64,000 nt of DNA from NCBI GenBank assembly GCA_002376845.1, contig DFOS01000024.1, forward strand, positions 273,102 to 337,101, written 5' to 3'. Made by a program: the position numbers and the translations under genes. Under the pieces are notes generated by a model. That model saw only the letters and a list, made by a program, of their open reading frames with translations, made no database searches and was not told the DNA's origin. This stretch comes from Bdellovibrionaceae bacterium UBA3535. GTDB lineage: Bacteria > Bdellovibrionota > Bdellovibrionia > Bdellovibrionales > UBA840. Positions 24,779 to 35,877 of the stretch are shown here, in pieces (position 1 is the first letter of the stretch; every line of letters begins with the position of its first letter).

Positions 24779-27124
24779 TTAGCTACCGCAAGCTAGACAA
24801 TCGTCTGGGTTGTCTATGGAACAAGCCAAATCTTCCTCATTGTCTTTCTTTGCATTGAGCTTGGTTTGGTCCACGGTGAACTTGATGGCCTCTGCAGCTG
24901 CTTGTGATCGCAAATAGTACATGCCGGTCTTAAGTCCACGTTTCCATGCATAAAAGTGCATGGAGCTCATCTTAGCAAAATTGGGCTTTGCAATATGAAT
25001 GTTAAGACTTTGTGATTGGCAAATAAAGGCTCCGCGGTCTGCTGCCATGTCCAAAATCGTTTTTTGCGAAATCTCCCAGACAGTCTTGTAAAGCTCCTTA
25101 ATATCGGAGGGTATCTCCTCGATATTTTGTACAGAGCCATTGGCCGCAATGATTTTGTTTTTCAGATCATCGTTCCAAAGACCTCGATCAATCAAATCGC
25201 GCAATAAATGTTTGTTCACAATGGCAAACTCACCCGATAGTACACGGCGGGTATAAATGTTAGAAGTATAGGCTTCAAAACTTTCATTGTTACCAAGGAT
25301 TTGTGCCGTGGAAGCCGTCGGCATGGGTGCAAGAAGCAAACTGTTTCGCACACCATATTTTTTTACATCCTCTTTTAACGTCTTCCAGTCCCACCTGTCG
25401 CTGGCAGACACGCCCCACATATCAAACTGAAAGATGCCTTTGCTTACAGGCGAGCCTTTAAAAGTCTCATAAGGGCCGTGCTCTTTTGCCAGTTCCATAG
25501 ATGCCGTCATAGAAGCAAAATAGATACATTCAAAGATATCACGGTTGAGCTTTTTTGCTTCCTCACTATCGTAAGGGTAGCGCATCAACATAAAAGCATC
25601 CGCCAAACCTTGAACGCCAATACCTATGGGTCGGTGACGCAAGTTGGAGTTTTTTGCTTCGGGTACAGGGTAATAATTTAGATCAATGATTTTATTTAAG
25701 TTGCGGGTGACGGTTTTTGTGATTTCCTCGAGTCGTTGAAAATCAAATTCTTGGTCATTCACAAATTTACTTAAATTGATGGATGCCAGATTGCAGACCG
25801 CTACCTCATCAGGCGCGGTGTATTCCACAATTTCTGTACACAAATTGCTAGATTTGATCGTACCAAGATTTTGTTGGTTGGATTTGCGGTTTGCCGCGTC
25901 CTTGTAAAGCATATACGGCGTGCCTGTTTCTACCTGTGATTCAATGATGGCAAACCATAGATCGCGTGCTTTGATCGTTTTTCTAGCCAAGCCCTCTCTC
26001 TCGTATTGGGTATAGAGTTTGTTAAATTCTTCGCCCCATGTTTCCGAAAGGTTTTTTGCTTCATTCGGGCAGAATAGTGACCATTCCGCATTATCCTCTA
26101 CTCGCTGCATGAAAAGATCTGGAATCCAAAGAGCATAAAATAAATCTCTTGCACGGTTTTCCTCTTTTCCATGATTCTTTTTTAAATCGAGAAAATCAAA
26201 AACATCGGCATGCCACGGCTCAAGATAAATGGCAAAGGAGCCTTTTCTTTTGCCGCCGCCCTGATCTACGTAGCGAGCGGTATCGTTGAAAACGCGAAGC
26301 ATGGGAATGATACCGTTTGAAGTTCCGTTGGTGCCTTTGATGTAAGAGCCGGTAGCTCGAACATCATGAATGCTAAGGCCGATGCCTCCCGCAGTTTGGG
26401 AGATCTGCGCACATTGCTTTAAAGTATCGTAAATGCCCGTGATGCTATCGCCTTTCATGGTTAATAAAAAGCAAGAGGACATTTGCGGTTTTGGTGTGCC
26501 GGCATTAAAAAGAGTCGGTGTTGCATGGGTAAACCATTTTTGACTCATTAAATTATAAGTTTGAATGGCAGCATCAATGTCTTCGCCATGAATGCCGATC
26601 GCAACTCGCATAAGCATTTGTTGTGGTCGCTCCACAATTTTGCCATGCATTTTCAACAAGTAGGATCGCTCCAATGTACGAAAACCAAAATAATCGTATT
26701 CATAATCACGATCATAAATAATCGCTGAGTCCAATTTTTCTGCATTGTCCATTACAATCTTGTAAGTAGTATCCGAAATCAATGGCGCCTTTTGCTTGGA
26801 GCGAGGGTCCACATATTCGTACATTTTTTTTATATTCTTAGAAAAGTTCTTCTCTGTAAGTTTATGCAAATTCGAAACGGCAATGCGTGCGGCCAGCTTG
26901 GCATAATCGGGATGAACCGTTGTCATATAAGCAGCCGTTTCCGCAGCAAGATTATCAAGCTCCTGCGTGCTTACGCCATCATAAACGCCGGTGATCACCT
27001 TTTTAGAGACTTCTACTGGATCAACGTGATCCGTATCAAGCCCGTAGCATAGCTTGGCAATGCGCGCGGTAATTTTATCAAACTTTACACTTTCTTTTTT
27101 TCCATTTCTCTTGATTACAAACAT
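24779..27124 (-). CDS. nrdA: Ribonucleoside-diphosphate reductase class Ia, large subunit (R1)
   Basis: Reduces NDPs to dNDPs with the R2 radical, 781 aa. The N-terminal ATP-cone ([30 protein letters not shown]) is the activity-regulation site. Active-site residues include the Cys in MSSCFLL, the NLCTE motif, and the redox-partner Cys in [28 protein letters not shown] is the phosphate-binding loop, and [10 protein letters not shown] carries the two radical-transfer Tyr residues. The C-terminal CLACGS tail holds the reducing Cys pair. It is downstream of nrdB by 2 bp, an unusual nrdB-nrdA order. Regulation by NrdR is likely (see 28376-28423). Confidence 0.97.
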   Translation of the reverse strand: MFVIKRNGKKESVKFDKITARIAKLCYGLDTDHVDPVEVSKKVITGVYDGVSTQELDNLAAETAAYMTTVHPDYAKLAARIAVSNLHKLTEKNFSKNIKKMYEYVDPRSKQKAPLISDTTYKIVMDNAEKLDSAIIYDRDYEYDYFGFRTLERSYLLKMHGKIVERPQQMLMRVAIGIHGEDIDAAIQTYNLMSQKWFTHATPTLFNAGTPKPQMSSCFLLTMKGDSITGIYDTLKQCAQISQTAGGIGLSIHDVRATGSYIKGTNGTSNGIIPMLRVFNDTARYVDQGGGKRKGSFAIYLEPWHADVFDFLDLKKNHGKEENRARDLFYALWIPDLFMQRVEDNAEWSLFCPNEAKNLSETWGEEFNKLYTQYEREGLARKTIKARDLWFAIIESQVETGTPYMLYKDAANRKSNQQNLGTIKSSNLCTEIVEYTAPDEVAVCNLASINLSKFVNDQEFDFQRLEEITKTVTRNLNKIIDLNYYPVPEAKNSNLRHRPIGIGVQGLADAFMLMRYPYDSEEAKKLNRDIFECIYFASMTASMELAKEHGPYETFKGSPVSKGIFQFDMWGVSASDRWDWKTLKEDVKKYGVRNSLLLAPMPTASTAQILGNNESFEAYTSNIYTRRVLSGEFAIVNKHLLRDLIDRGLWNDDLKNKIIAANGSVQNIEEIPSDIKELYKTVWEISQKTILDMAADRGAFICQSQSLNIHIAKPNFAKMSSMHFYAWKRGLKTGMYYLRSQAAAEAIKFTVDQTKLNAKKDNEEDLACSIDNPDDCLACGS

Positions 27125-27126
27125 AA

Positions 27127-28104
27127 TTAAAACTCCGCATCCATAGTGAAGGTTCTGGATTCCTTGTCGCCAATAACACCTGCTTTTTGGTATTCGGCCA
27201 CTCGTTTTTCAAAAAAGTTGGTTTTGCCTTGTAGAGATATTAACTCCATCCAATCAAAGGGATTGGCGGTATTGTAGATTTTTTCTTGTCCAAGAGCCAC
27301 CAACAGACGATCTGCTACAAACTCGATGTAGGAGGACATCATATCAGCATTCATCCCAATAAGGGAAACGGGCAGGGCATCGGTGATGAATTCCTTTTCA
27401 ATTTTTACTGCATCCGTAATGATTTCACGAACGGTTTGTGCGCTAAGTTTGTTCTCCAGCATAGAATAGAGTAGGCAGGCAAAATCGCAGTGTAGCCCTT
27501 CATCACGACTGATAAGTTCATTAGAAAAAGTAAGCCCCGGCATTAGGCCACGTTTTTTTAACCAAAAAATAGAGCAAAAACTGCCGGAAAAGAAGATTCC
27601 CTCGACGGCGGCAAAAGCAATCAGCCTTTCCGCAAAGGAGTCACTATTATTGATCCAGCGAAGTGCCCAGTCGGCTTTTTTCTTTACCGCAGGTACCGTG
27701 TCGATGGCATTGAACAATCGATCTTTTTCTTGATTGTCTTTAATATAAGTATCGATCAACAAGGAATAGGTTTCGGCATGGATGTTCTCAATGGCGATTT
27801 GAAAACCGTAAAAGCAGCGTGCTTCTGGAACCTGTACTTCATTAATAAATTGTTGCGCTAGATTTTCATTTACTATGCCATCACTAGCCGCAAAAAATGC
27901 CAGTACGTGCTTTATGAAATGCCTTTCATTGTCATTTAGTTTTTGCCAATCCATTAAATCGGCAGACAGATCAATTTCTTCTGCTGTCCAAAATGAGGCT
28001 TCCGCTTTCTTGTACATTTCCCAGATTTCATCGTGCTTTATGGGAAATAATACGAAGCGATTTGGGTTGTCTTTCAATAGCATTTCTTCACGAGTTGTGC
28101 TCAT
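27127..28104 (-). CDS. nrdB: Ribonucleoside-diphosphate reductase class Ia, small subunit (R2)
   Basis: Di-iron/tyrosyl-radical subunit, 325 aa. Ligand motifs visible: [28 protein letters not shown], and [15 protein letters not shown]. The radical Tyr is in [18 protein letters not shown], matching the eukaryotic-type R2 sequence (the mouse R2 Tyr is in the same CFYGFQ context), so it is class Ia and not the Tyr-less Ic type. The C-terminus TFTMDAEF is the R1-docking tail. The RBS (AGGGGGAT) fits the ATG at 28104. A ~510-bp control region with a leader hairpin, a DnaA box and NrdR boxes lies upstream. Confidence 0.96.
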   Translation of the reverse strand: MSTTREEMLLKDNPNRFVLFPIKHDEIWEMYKKAEASFWTAEEIDLSADLMDWQKLNDNERHFIKHVLAFFAASDGIVNENLAQQFINEVQVPEARCFYGFQIAIENIHAETYSLLIDTYIKDNQEKDRLFNAIDTVPAVKKKADWALRWINNSDSFAERLIAFAAVEGIFFSGSFCSIFWLKKRGLMPGLTFSNELISRDEGLHCDFACLLYSMLENKLSAQTVREIITDAVKIEKEFITDALPVSLIGMNADMMSSYIEFVADRLLVALGQEKIYNTANPFDWMELISLQGKTNFFEKRVAEYQKAGVIGDKESRTFTMDAEF

Positions 28105-28206
28105 GTTGTATCCCCCTGTCTACTTCCTTGTCTCAGTTACGTAGTTTTAGTTGTGAAATATACTTTTTGATTCGATGGAATCTAGAAACAGGAAAACGCA
28201 AAGAGC

Positions 28207-28260
28207 GTAAAGCGGCAAATCTTTTTTTGCGTCGGAGCAGGTCCTAATTTGCCGCTTCAC
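28207..28260 (-). other. Strong hairpin in the nrdBA leader
   Basis: A 14-bp stem (28207-28220 with 28247-28260, one G-U pair) around a 26-nt loop, starting ~100 nt upstream of the nrdB ATG. On the minus strand the stem is GTGAAGCGGCAAAT/ATTTGCCGCTTTAC. No T-run follows, so it is not a terminator. It may be a leader RNA control element. Confidence 0.6.
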
Positions 28261-28347
28261 TGCGCTTGATTTTCTAAGTGTTTGAAAGTCTTCATTATCT
28301 TAAAAAAATGCGAAAAAAATTATTTTTTTTAATTGACGGGAAAACTT

Positions 28348-28356
28348 TGTGGATAA
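28348..28356 (-). promoter_or_regulatory. DnaA box in the nrdBA upstream region
   Basis: TGTGGATAA on +, i.e. a perfect TTATCCACA 9-mer on -. Beside it is an AT-rich tract (28308-28332). In E. coli, DnaA binds upstream of nrdAB and couples dNTP supply to replication. Confidence 0.65.
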
Positions 28357-28375
28357 CGTGTGGGGTCCAGTGTCA

Positions 28376-28391
28376 ACACTAGATATAGTGA
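28376..28391 (-). promoter_or_regulatory. NrdR box 1
   Basis: ACACTAGATATAGTGA closely follows the NrdR consensus ACACWATATATWGTGT, a palindrome bound by the RNR repressor. It lies in the region upstream of nrdB. Confidence 0.72.
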
Positions 28392-28407
28392 TGTTGAAAA
28401 ATGCAAA

Positions 28408-28423
28408 TCCCCATATCTACCGT
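28408..28423 (-). promoter_or_regulatory. NrdR box 2 (weaker)
   Basis: TCCCCATATCTACCGT is a degenerate NrdR-like half-palindrome. Its centre is 32 bp from box 1, three helical turns, which is the usual spacing of paired NrdR boxes. Confidence 0.55.
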
Positions 28424-28614
28424 TTTTTCAACATAACCGAAAATGTAATATTTCATAAATTTCGCTGTATACTAAGGGGTCATTTTTGCAAGGATGCTGG
28501 GAGCTGCATCCCTATATTCCTTTCAATTATAGTGACAAAAATGGGCCGCAGGAGGTGCTCAAATCGTATCTATTGAAAGCCCCGATTGGCACACTCTTTG
28601 TATTACCTACTAGC

Positions 28615-29016
28615 ATGATACGTTGGTTGATAATTTTAAATTTCATGCTGCCCAGTCTTAGTTTGGCGGCTACCCAGGCGTTGGATTTTTCCGCCTGGAA
28701 ACAGCAGAAAATCCTAGCTGCCAAACAGCGCTATGATCGTAGTTTGTTGGAATACCAAGCTGCCAGGGACGCAAATGAGGATGAAAAAAAGAAAAAAGCG
28801 CGTCTGGCCAGAAGAAACTATGAAGTTCTTCGCTACGCCCGCCAATTGCGCGTGAGCGATTATTTTGAGCTCTATCTGATGGACCGATATCCTAATGATA
28901 ACAATAAGTTAACCGAAGCTTTAGAGAGTCTGCCCGAGGCGCAAAAACGCCAGTTCATGGCAGATTACCGTTATCTATTGAAGAAGCGGGACAAAGATTA
29001 CTTTAAAAAACAATAA
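28615..29016 (+). CDS. Small secreted charged protein, unknown function
   Basis: 133 aa from the ATG at 28615, chosen because it opens a Sec-like signal peptide (MIRWLIILNFMLPSLSLA); the longer frame from 28486 adds an unlikely 43-residue segment. The mature part is highly charged and helical: a Lys/Glu/Arg-rich stretch (NEDEKKKKARLARRNYEVLRYARQL), then a YF/YL-rich region and a basic end (KKRDKDYFKKQ). The pattern is that of a coiled-coil or disordered periplasmic protein. No family is recognised. It lies between nrdB (divergent) and groESL. Confidence 0.7.
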   Translation: MIRWLIILNFMLPSLSLAATQALDFSAWKQQKILAAKQRYDRSLLEYQAARDANEDEKKKKARLARRNYEVLRYARQLRVSDYFELYLMDRYPNDNNKLTEALESLPEAQKRQFMADYRYLLKKRDKDYFKKQ

Positions 29017-29032
29017 ATTTCATGAGGCCGCC

Positions 29033-29061
29033 TTGACAGAATCCAGTGCTGCCCCAATATT
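29033..29061 (+). promoter_or_regulatory. Sigma-70-type promoter of groESL
   Basis: TTGACA at 29033-29038, a 17-bp spacer, then AATATT at 29056-29061. The ATG of groES is at 29116 with AGGAGG before it. I see no CIRCE inverted repeat (TTAGCACTC-N9-GAGTGCTAA), so HrcA control is not evident. Confidence 0.6.
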
Positions 29062-29115
29062 ACGCGTGAATGCAATAAACAATAGTAGAAATGCTATAAA
29101 TTCAGGAGGTTAGCA

Positions 29116-29418
29116 ATGTCTAAGACAATCGGTATGCGTCCACTGCACGATCGAATTTTGGTTCGTCGTATGCCAGAGGAAGAAAAAACAGCGGGCGGGA
29201 TTATCATTCCTGATTCTGCAAAAGAAAAACCACTTCGTGGAGAGATCATCGCTACAGGTAACGGCAAGGTTCTAGAGGATGGAAAAGTTCTTCCTTTGGA
29301 AGTGAAGGCCGGAGATACAGTTCTATTCAGCAAATATGCTGGTACAGAAATCAAAATCGAAGCTGATGAATACTTGATGATGCGTGAAGATGATATTCTT
29401 GGCGTTTTCACTAACTAA
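29116..29418 (+). CDS. groES: Co-chaperonin GroES
   Basis: 100-aa lid protein of the GroEL chaperonin. [12 protein letters not shown] at the start and the mobile loop around [19 protein letters not shown], then [32 protein letters not shown], are the family hallmarks. The start has a strong AGGAGG and is 39 bp upstream of groEL, so the two form one operon. The promoter at 29033-29061 drives it. Cytoplasmic heptamer that caps GroEL. Confidence 0.98.
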   Translation: MSKTIGMRPLHDRILVRRMPEEEKTAGGIIIPDSAKEKPLRGEIIATGNGKVLEDGKVLPLEVKAGDTVLFSKYAGTEIKIEADEYLMMREDDILGVFTN

Positions 29419-29445
29419 TTAATCCCAAATATCTACAAACTTTAA

Positions 29446-31098
<1,653 letters not shown>

Positions 31099-31167
31099 GC
31101 TTTTTTAAAGGGGTATATCCTAACTTTGTTGTGGAAAAATGCCCCTTTAACCATTGTTGCAATACAA

Positions 31168-31196
31168 AAGGCCTCTTCGGAGGTCTTTTTTTTGTT
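31168..31196 (+). terminator. Terminator of groESL
   Basis: GCCTC-TTCG-GAGGT hairpin with a UUCG tetraloop and a long T-run. Confidence 0.85.
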
Positions 31197-31221
31197 TTTG
31201 TGCGGAAAAGGTAGCGGACAC

Positions 31222-32778
31222 CTAAAAGAGGTATTTTACGCCGCCGGATAGAATGAAGCTATTTTGGTCGCTGCTTGTGGCCGTGCCATTTGTTCTTGAG
31301 CCGGCGCCGCTATAATCACTTTGTAGGCTGTCGATTTGAAAATCACCCACAAGCTGCATGTTTTGATTCCAGTAGTAATCAAGAAAAAAGCGAAACGAAG
31401 AGATGGTGGCATCGTCGCCGCCGCCAGAGGTAACCGGGCTTTCAGAAAAATCGTTGGTTAAAAAGAAAGCCAGCTCGGCGCCGCCATTGAATTCATTTTT
31501 TCTTCCAAAGGGTACCGAGCCGCGGAAACCCAAATGAATGCCGCTGTATTTTGTATCGGTTAGGCTCACGGGGCTTGAGCCATCTACGGCTGTGATGTAA
31601 TTGGTGAAGCCGCCTATTAGCTGCAGCTTTGGTCCAAAAAAATCGTCGTATAGTAAAAAGTTGTATACACCTCTTAGTTCGATTTTGGTGGTGGTGATGC
31701 TTAGCTCATCTGGACTTGAACCTGCTAAGGGGTTGTCGACATTTACAATTCCTTGTCGAAGAGTGCCTTCTACGGCCCACTCAGGGCTTAGCCACAACTC
31801 TCCGTTCACTTGCAAGCTAGGGTAAAAACTGGATTCGCCTTCAATACTTCCCGAATCCAGTGCTATACCGTAGTCGTAAGTGCCGAGTCCAAACTTTACG
31901 GCTACCGCACCAATGGTGGGAGGAGCCGCTGGCTTCCAATTACTGGGGTTGTTGCCAAAAACCATTTTGGCATCATCGCGGCCAGAGATTTCGTCGACTT
32001 CATAGAGATTGTAAGCGTTTTCTGTTCTATAGCGAATAAACTTCAGGGCATCCAGCTTGCTGCCTCTTTGGATAATGTTTTTACTGGCCTCGGATTCAAT
32101 TACACCAAATGATATTGTGCGATCTACTTTTCTGATTTTGATAATTCCCAGCACCTGCTTTTTTGTCGAAATTAAAAAATGAAAACGTGGATGTCGTTTG
32201 GCTTCAATTAATTGAATGGCATTCACGGTATCATCGACTTTAATTCCATCATTAGTGCCCAAATCTAAAGTAACCTTGATGCCATTACGGCTAAGCACCC
32301 GTCCATGAAACGGCACGCGGTTTAAGACTTTATCTAAAAGTCTGTGCAGCTCTTTTAGAATGTCTTTGTTGGCAAACTTACCAAAGCTAGGGTTTTGCTC
32401 TTTGGCAAAAAGTAGGCCATCGTAGCAAGAAAACATACTCATGGTGATGTCCATAGCTTGCGGGTTTTTCACGAGCCTTGCTGCGAGTAGAGTGTCCGTT
32501 TGTATGGCGTCACACATCCGGCGTACTTCAGCCTGATTGTTCTCCAACTCATTTGGCGTAAGTAGCGTGCCGATGGAGGTTTGGTCGGAAAAATCCCAGT
32601 GGTGATTGTTCTTTAGCTGATCTCGTAAAAAGTTTTCTGCAGGGTTGGCATAAATAAAATTTACGTTGTCTGTGACAGGAAGCAGCGAAATGGATTGGAA
32701 ATCCATCTTTTTATCTATTTCTGAGACATATTCAGTCTGCGCAAATAGTGAAAATAAGGCCGCAAATAGAAAAATCAT
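31222..32778 (-). CDS. Predicted outer-membrane beta-barrel protein with a periplasmic N-terminal domain
   Basis: 518 aa. The signal peptide (MIFLFAALFSLFAQ) is short. Residues ~20-300 are soluble: a helical part, then a beta-rich domain with VLSRNGIKVTLDLGTNDGIKVDDTV (a domain seen in some outer-membrane/assembly proteins) and strands. The last ~220 aa form a series of amphipathic strands (FYPSLQVNGELWLSPEWAVEGTLRQGIV, GGVKYLF at the end) with the terminal Phe typical of Bam substrates. No exact family is recognised. It lies alone between groEL and an opposed barrel gene. Confidence 0.78.
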   Translation of the reverse strand: MIFLFAALFSLFAQTEYVSEIDKKMDFQSISLLPVTDNVNFIYANPAENFLRDQLKNNHHWDFSDQTSIGTLLTPNELENNQAEVRRMCDAIQTDTLLAARLVKNPQAMDITMSMFSCYDGLLFAKEQNPSFGKFANKDILKELHRLLDKVLNRVPFHGRVLSRNGIKVTLDLGTNDGIKVDDTVNAIQLIEAKRHPRFHFLISTKKQVLGIIKIRKVDRTISFGVIESEASKNIIQRGSKLDALKFIRYRTENAYNLYEVDEISGRDDAKMVFGNNPSNWKPAAPPTIGAVAVKFGLGTYDYGIALDSGSIEGESSFYPSLQVNGELWLSPEWAVEGTLRQGIVNVDNPLAGSSPDELSITTTKIELRGVYNFLLYDDFFGPKLQLIGGFTNYITAVDGSSPVSLTDTKYSGIHLGFRGSVPFGRKNEFNGGAELAFFLTNDFSESPVTSGGGDDATISSFRFFLDYYWNQNMQLVGDFQIDSLQSDYSGAGSRTNGTATSSDQNSFILSGGVKYLF

Positions 32779-32874
32779 AAATTTATTCTAGCCTGCGAAA
32801 AGGTGGGGCGTCACGTAGAGAATTCCAAACCTTGGTCCAGTAAGTTTTTAGTCTAGTTGTCCGAGTAGTTATTT

Positions 32875-33882
32875 ATGAAATTGGTCGGGGTTTTATTGTT
32901 CTTATTAGCAAATCCGTTGCTAGCAAACGATGCACGATTGGACTTAGATCTACCGACCAATGAATCCGAAAGCGAAAAGCCAATAGATAAATACGAACAG
33001 GCCAAAGAAAAGCTTCGTCAGCGTTGGAAAGAAATGGAAAGAGAGGAGCAAAGGCGTAAGCTTGCAAGCGAGGAGCCTAGCCCCAAAGATACAGCTACCA
33101 AATTAGAAGATGCTTTTATGGGGGCGAAGCAAGAAGAAATTGAAGATTTAAAGGCCCAATTGGCAGAAGATGATATTCGAAACAATGTCCTAGAAGTGCA
33201 GGTTGCCCCAGGCATTATGTATGTGGAGTCCGATAGCCCCTATTATTATCGTGATTACCGTACCTATAGCCCCTCGCTGGCTCTTTCGGCAAAAATCTGG
33301 CTATCACCCTACATGGGATTTCATGCTTCCTATACGACTTCTACCGGCGCCGATGTAGTGGATGATTTAAATGGTAGCAATCAATCCATAGTCAGCCATG
33401 AAATATTTCAATATTCCTTGAGCCGAAGAAAGTTTCTTAGTGCCGGCAGTTCGTTTTTAGAATTTTCTTTAGATTACAAATCTTATAATTTTAAAGTGCC
33501 CTCTGATAGTTCCTATCGAGCCAATATCAAGTCTAATTTTTATGGTTTTGGCTTTTCGTATACCGATAAGATTCATCACCGTTTATCTAAGCAGTGGCTG
33601 ATTAAACTTTATATGTTTGGAAGTGAAAGTGAAGATACCGTAACCACGAACTTTCGTTCGGGCGAATTAAATAAGTCTTATTCGGTGCAAATACAGCGGC
33701 AGTGGAAATATAGAATCAATCGCAAACATTCCTTTTTTATTAATTTGCAATACATTTTTGATACCCATATTTACGAGGGGCAAGCAACGCCAGCAGACCC
33801 GAAAACAGGCTCCAATTTAGAAGGAGTTGATGTGGATACTTCCTTTGGTTTATTTCAATTAGGCTATGAGTGGGGTTCTTGA
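32875..33882 (+). CDS. Coiled-coil/beta-barrel outer-membrane protein, unknown
   Basis: 335 aa with a Sec signal peptide (MKLVGVLLFLLANPLLA). Residues ~25-115 are strongly charged and helical (EKLRQRWKEMEREEQRRK), likely a periplasmic coiled coil. The remainder is a series of aromatic-rich amphipathic strands (YVESDSPYYYRDYRTYSPSLALSAKIWL and others, ending LFQLGYEWGS) as in an 8- to 10-stranded barrel. The start lies ~100 bp from the opposed gene, and a promoter may lie between. No specific function is recognised. Confidence 0.75.
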   Translation: MKLVGVLLFLLANPLLANDARLDLDLPTNESESEKPIDKYEQAKEKLRQRWKEMEREEQRRKLASEEPSPKDTATKLEDAFMGAKQEEIEDLKAQLAEDDIRNNVLEVQVAPGIMYVESDSPYYYRDYRTYSPSLALSAKIWLSPYMGFHASYTTSTGADVVDDLNGSNQSIVSHEIFQYSLSRRKFLSAGSSFLEFSLDYKSYNFKVPSDSSYRANIKSNFYGFGFSYTDKIHHRLSKQWLIKLYMFGSESEDTVTTNFRSGELNKSYSVQIQRQWKYRINRKHSFFINLQYIFDTHIYEGQATPADPKTGSNLEGVDVDTSFGLFQLGYEWGS

Positions 33883-34520
33883 TTAGCTGCACGTTGCCGT
33901 ACAAATTTCTTTTTTAGTCTTGGTAGTATAAATGCAAACAATACAAAGACCACTACAAAGACAATAATGTACATATGAAATTCTTTTGCCTTAGCTAAGG
34001 CTTCATCCATATTTTCTCCGGCCCACTGTCCAAGATAAATCCATACGGGTACACTGATGAGAGCGGCAAAGCCGTCTTGTAGTAAAAAAGTGCTAGGTTT
34101 TACTTTTAAAATGCCCGCCGTTAAAAAAATCGGGGAGCGAAGTCCTGGTAAAAAGCGAGCAATAAAACAAATGGCACGAGCGTTTTTTTGAATTCGCAAC
34201 TCTGCCTTTTCAATTCTTTCGGGAGTAAAAATCTTACGAAAAACTGGCCAGGTAAAAACGCGTCTGCCTTTATAGCGGCCAAGAAAAAATAAAAATGAAT
34301 CCCCCGCCATGATGCCGATATAACTAACGGCATAGGCGCCAAAAAGAGAAATTTTACCCGTACCCGCGAGTATGCCAGCCGCAATAAGGGTGATGTCTTC
34401 AGGGATGGGTACACCTAGACCGCAGGCTAGCAAGACGCCCAATATAGTCAGGTAAGCAGTAGTACCATCAAGGCCCGCTAAAAAACCCAATATCGTTGCG
34501 GCTAGTCCAGTCTTTTCCAT
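33864..34520 (-). CDS. DedA-family membrane protein
   Basis: 218-aa inner-membrane protein of the DedA (VTT-fold) family, whose members transport or scramble polyprenyl phosphates or lipids. Five hydrophobic segments are visible. The motif region CGLGVPIPEDITLIAAGILAG and FLGRYKGRRVF, and FIARFLPGLRSPIFLTAGILK are typical, including the re-entrant-loop residues (PGLR, E/D). The C-terminus is basic. It is convergent with the barrel gene (19-bp overlap) and divergent from the response regulator. Confidence 0.9.
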   Translation of the reverse strand: MEKTGLAATILGFLAGLDGTTAYLTILGVLLACGLGVPIPEDITLIAAGILAGTGKISLFGAYAVSYIGIMAGDSFLFFLGRYKGRRVFTWPVFRKIFTPERIEKAELRIQKNARAICFIARFLPGLRSPIFLTAGILKVKPSTFLLQDGFAALISVPVWIYLGQWAGENMDEALAKAKEFHMYIIVFVVVFVLFAFILPRLKKKFVRQRAANQEPHS

Positions 34521-34571
34521 AGGATCTCAAGTCGTATTGTTGTTGAGGTTATTCGAGACTATAATAAAAGC

Positions 34572-34958
34572 ATGTCGAAGAAAATTTTAATTGCAGATGA
34601 TGCCCCGTATATTCGAGAAATAATTCGCAATATTTTATCTGAGGAAAATATTACTTTTCTGCCTGATGCCTGTGATGGAGCTGAGGTGGTGGACTTGGCG
34701 CTAAAACATCAGCCAGATCTAATATTTATGGACCTAGCTTTACCAAAGAAAAGCGGTATCGATGCATCTGCTGAAATATTAGAAAATTTGGATCATGTTA
34801 GAATTGTAGCAATTTCTTCCTTGCATGACTCCTATATGATTCAGGCCGCACTAGAAGCGGGCTGTGTGGATTTTATTAAAAAACCATTTCAGGTTGAAGA
34901 TATCTTGCAAGCTGTTAACTACAGTGAGAAGTCCGAAAAGGTGGCCTCCGGTGAGTGA
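34572..34958 (+). CDS. Single-domain response regulator (CheY-like)
   Basis: Receiver domain only, 128 aa, no output domain. The acidic pair is D9-D10 (LIADDAPY), the phospho-acceptor Asp is at 54 (LIFMDLALPKKSG), the Ser/Thr switch is in VAISSL and the Lys is in FIKKPF. Without an output domain it is likely to signal by protein contact (chemotaxis- or phosphorelay-like). No kinase gene is adjacent. Its stop overlaps the downstream membrane-protein start. Confidence 0.92.
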   Translation: MSKKILIADDAPYIREIIRNILSEENITFLPDACDGAEVVDLALKHQPDLIFMDLALPKKSGIDASAEILENLDHVRIVAISSLHDSYMIQAALEAGCVDFIKKPFQVEDILQAVNYSEKSEKVASGE

Positions 34959-35328
34959 GCTGTTTTTTATACTGAAAACGTTTATATTGACGATGGTTTT
35001 TGTCCTGCTTTTGCAAATTAAAATTGGCGAAAGAACCTTGGATGAAAAAATTCAAGCAGGAATTCAAAGCAGTCATTTTGCGGAACCTATTGAAGAAACC
35101 GTCCGCGGTGGAGTGCTGATGGTGGAGCATGGCTATCGTAAATTTCTATCGCTGTTCAATCAGTCATTAAAAGAGAAGATCAATCAAGACAATGCCCCGG
35201 GCAATCGTTTCAAGATGCCAGAGCTACGTCGGCAAGCGGAGGAAATCCGCGAAGATGTAGAGGGGAAGACTAAAGAGACGGCCAAGAAGTTTCGTGACCG
35301 CCTAATGAGTGAGGATGAGTCGTATTAG
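34951..35328 (+). CDS. Single-pass membrane protein, unknown
   Basis: 125 aa with a GTG start at 34951, overlapping the response-regulator stop by 8 bp (GTGAGTGA) with an AAGGTGG site upstream. One hydrophobic helix (about residues 9-25, LKTFILTMVFVLLLQIK) is followed by a charged helical domain with many Lys, Glu and Arg. The tight overlap suggests it is co-expressed with the CheY-like protein, perhaps as a partner (inference). No family recognised. Confidence 0.65.
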   Translation: MSELFFILKTFILTMVFVLLLQIKIGERTLDEKIQAGIQSSHFAEPIEETVRGGVLMVEHGYRKFLSLFNQSLKEKINQDNAPGNRFKMPELRRQAEEIREDVEGKTKETAKKFRDRLMSEDESY

Positions 35329-35519
35329 CGATTTCCTCTGCGTTCGTCACGGTCGCTACGGGACGCTTGACGAGTGATATCGGAAGCCTTGGCTGCGGAT
35401 TTAGTCTCACAAACCTGACCCATTTTATCACGTTTTGCCGCACCATCTAGCATGTTTACATCGGCATTTGCTATTCCAGCAAAGGCCATAATTGTAATTA
35501 AGCAAAGTAAGTGTTTCAT
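35325..35519 (-). CDS. Small secreted peptide, unknown
   Basis: 64 aa from the ATG at 35519, which has a strong RBS (AAAGGAGAG) and a signal peptide (MKHLLCLITIMAFAGIANA). The mature ~45 residues are very polar with Arg, Asp and Ser clusters and one Cys (GQVCETK). It overlaps the convergent membrane-protein gene by 4 bp. No family recognised. Confidence 0.65.
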   Translation of the reverse strand: MKHLLCLITIMAFAGIANADVNMLDGAAKRDKMGQVCETKSAAKASDITRQASRSDRDERRGNR

Positions 35520-35648
35520 TTTTCTCTCCTTTATACATCTAATTAAGATGCCAAAAGCGTGCCACAAATAAATCCTTCAACTTCAATATAAGTGGACTCT
35601 ATTGTCTCAAAATGAGACGGTCTGTTAAAATCCTTTACAGCTGTAAAG

Positions 35649-35876
35649 TTAATTGCGTCCATCCGTTTCTTTTTTGGGATTTGTATCACTATTAAGTCGT
35701 AGCGTGTTTGAGTTCAGACCTGCTTCTGCAAAGGTGTCCACATCGCAGCACTGTTCGTTTGGGTCTAAGGGATTCAGGCCTTCAGACACACGAGGATCCA
35801 TACTAGGATTATCCTGCAACATTGGATCTATACTCCCAGCAAAACTAATAGCAATAAGTAGCTCGATCAAAATCAT
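35649..35876 (-). CDS. Short secreted peptide at the end of the Tad-region operon
   Basis: 75 aa. The N-terminus MILIELLIAISFAGSID is a short hydrophobic signal-like segment. The mature part holds a Cys-Cys pair (PNEQCCDVDTF) and Asn/Asp-rich residues, and ends basic. It starts 1 bp after the end of the RHS gene on the same strand, so it is likely translated with it. No family recognised. Confidence 0.6.
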   Translation of the reverse strand: MILIELLIAISFAGSIDPMLQDNPSMDPRVSEGLNPLDPNEQCCDVDTFAEAGLNSNTLRLNSDTNPKKETDGRN

Positions 35877-35877
35877 A

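Noticed and set aside
29020..29115. CIRCE element for HrcA control of groESL
   Set aside because: No TTAGCACTC-N9-GAGTGCTAA inverted repeat; only an isolated AGTGCT is present.
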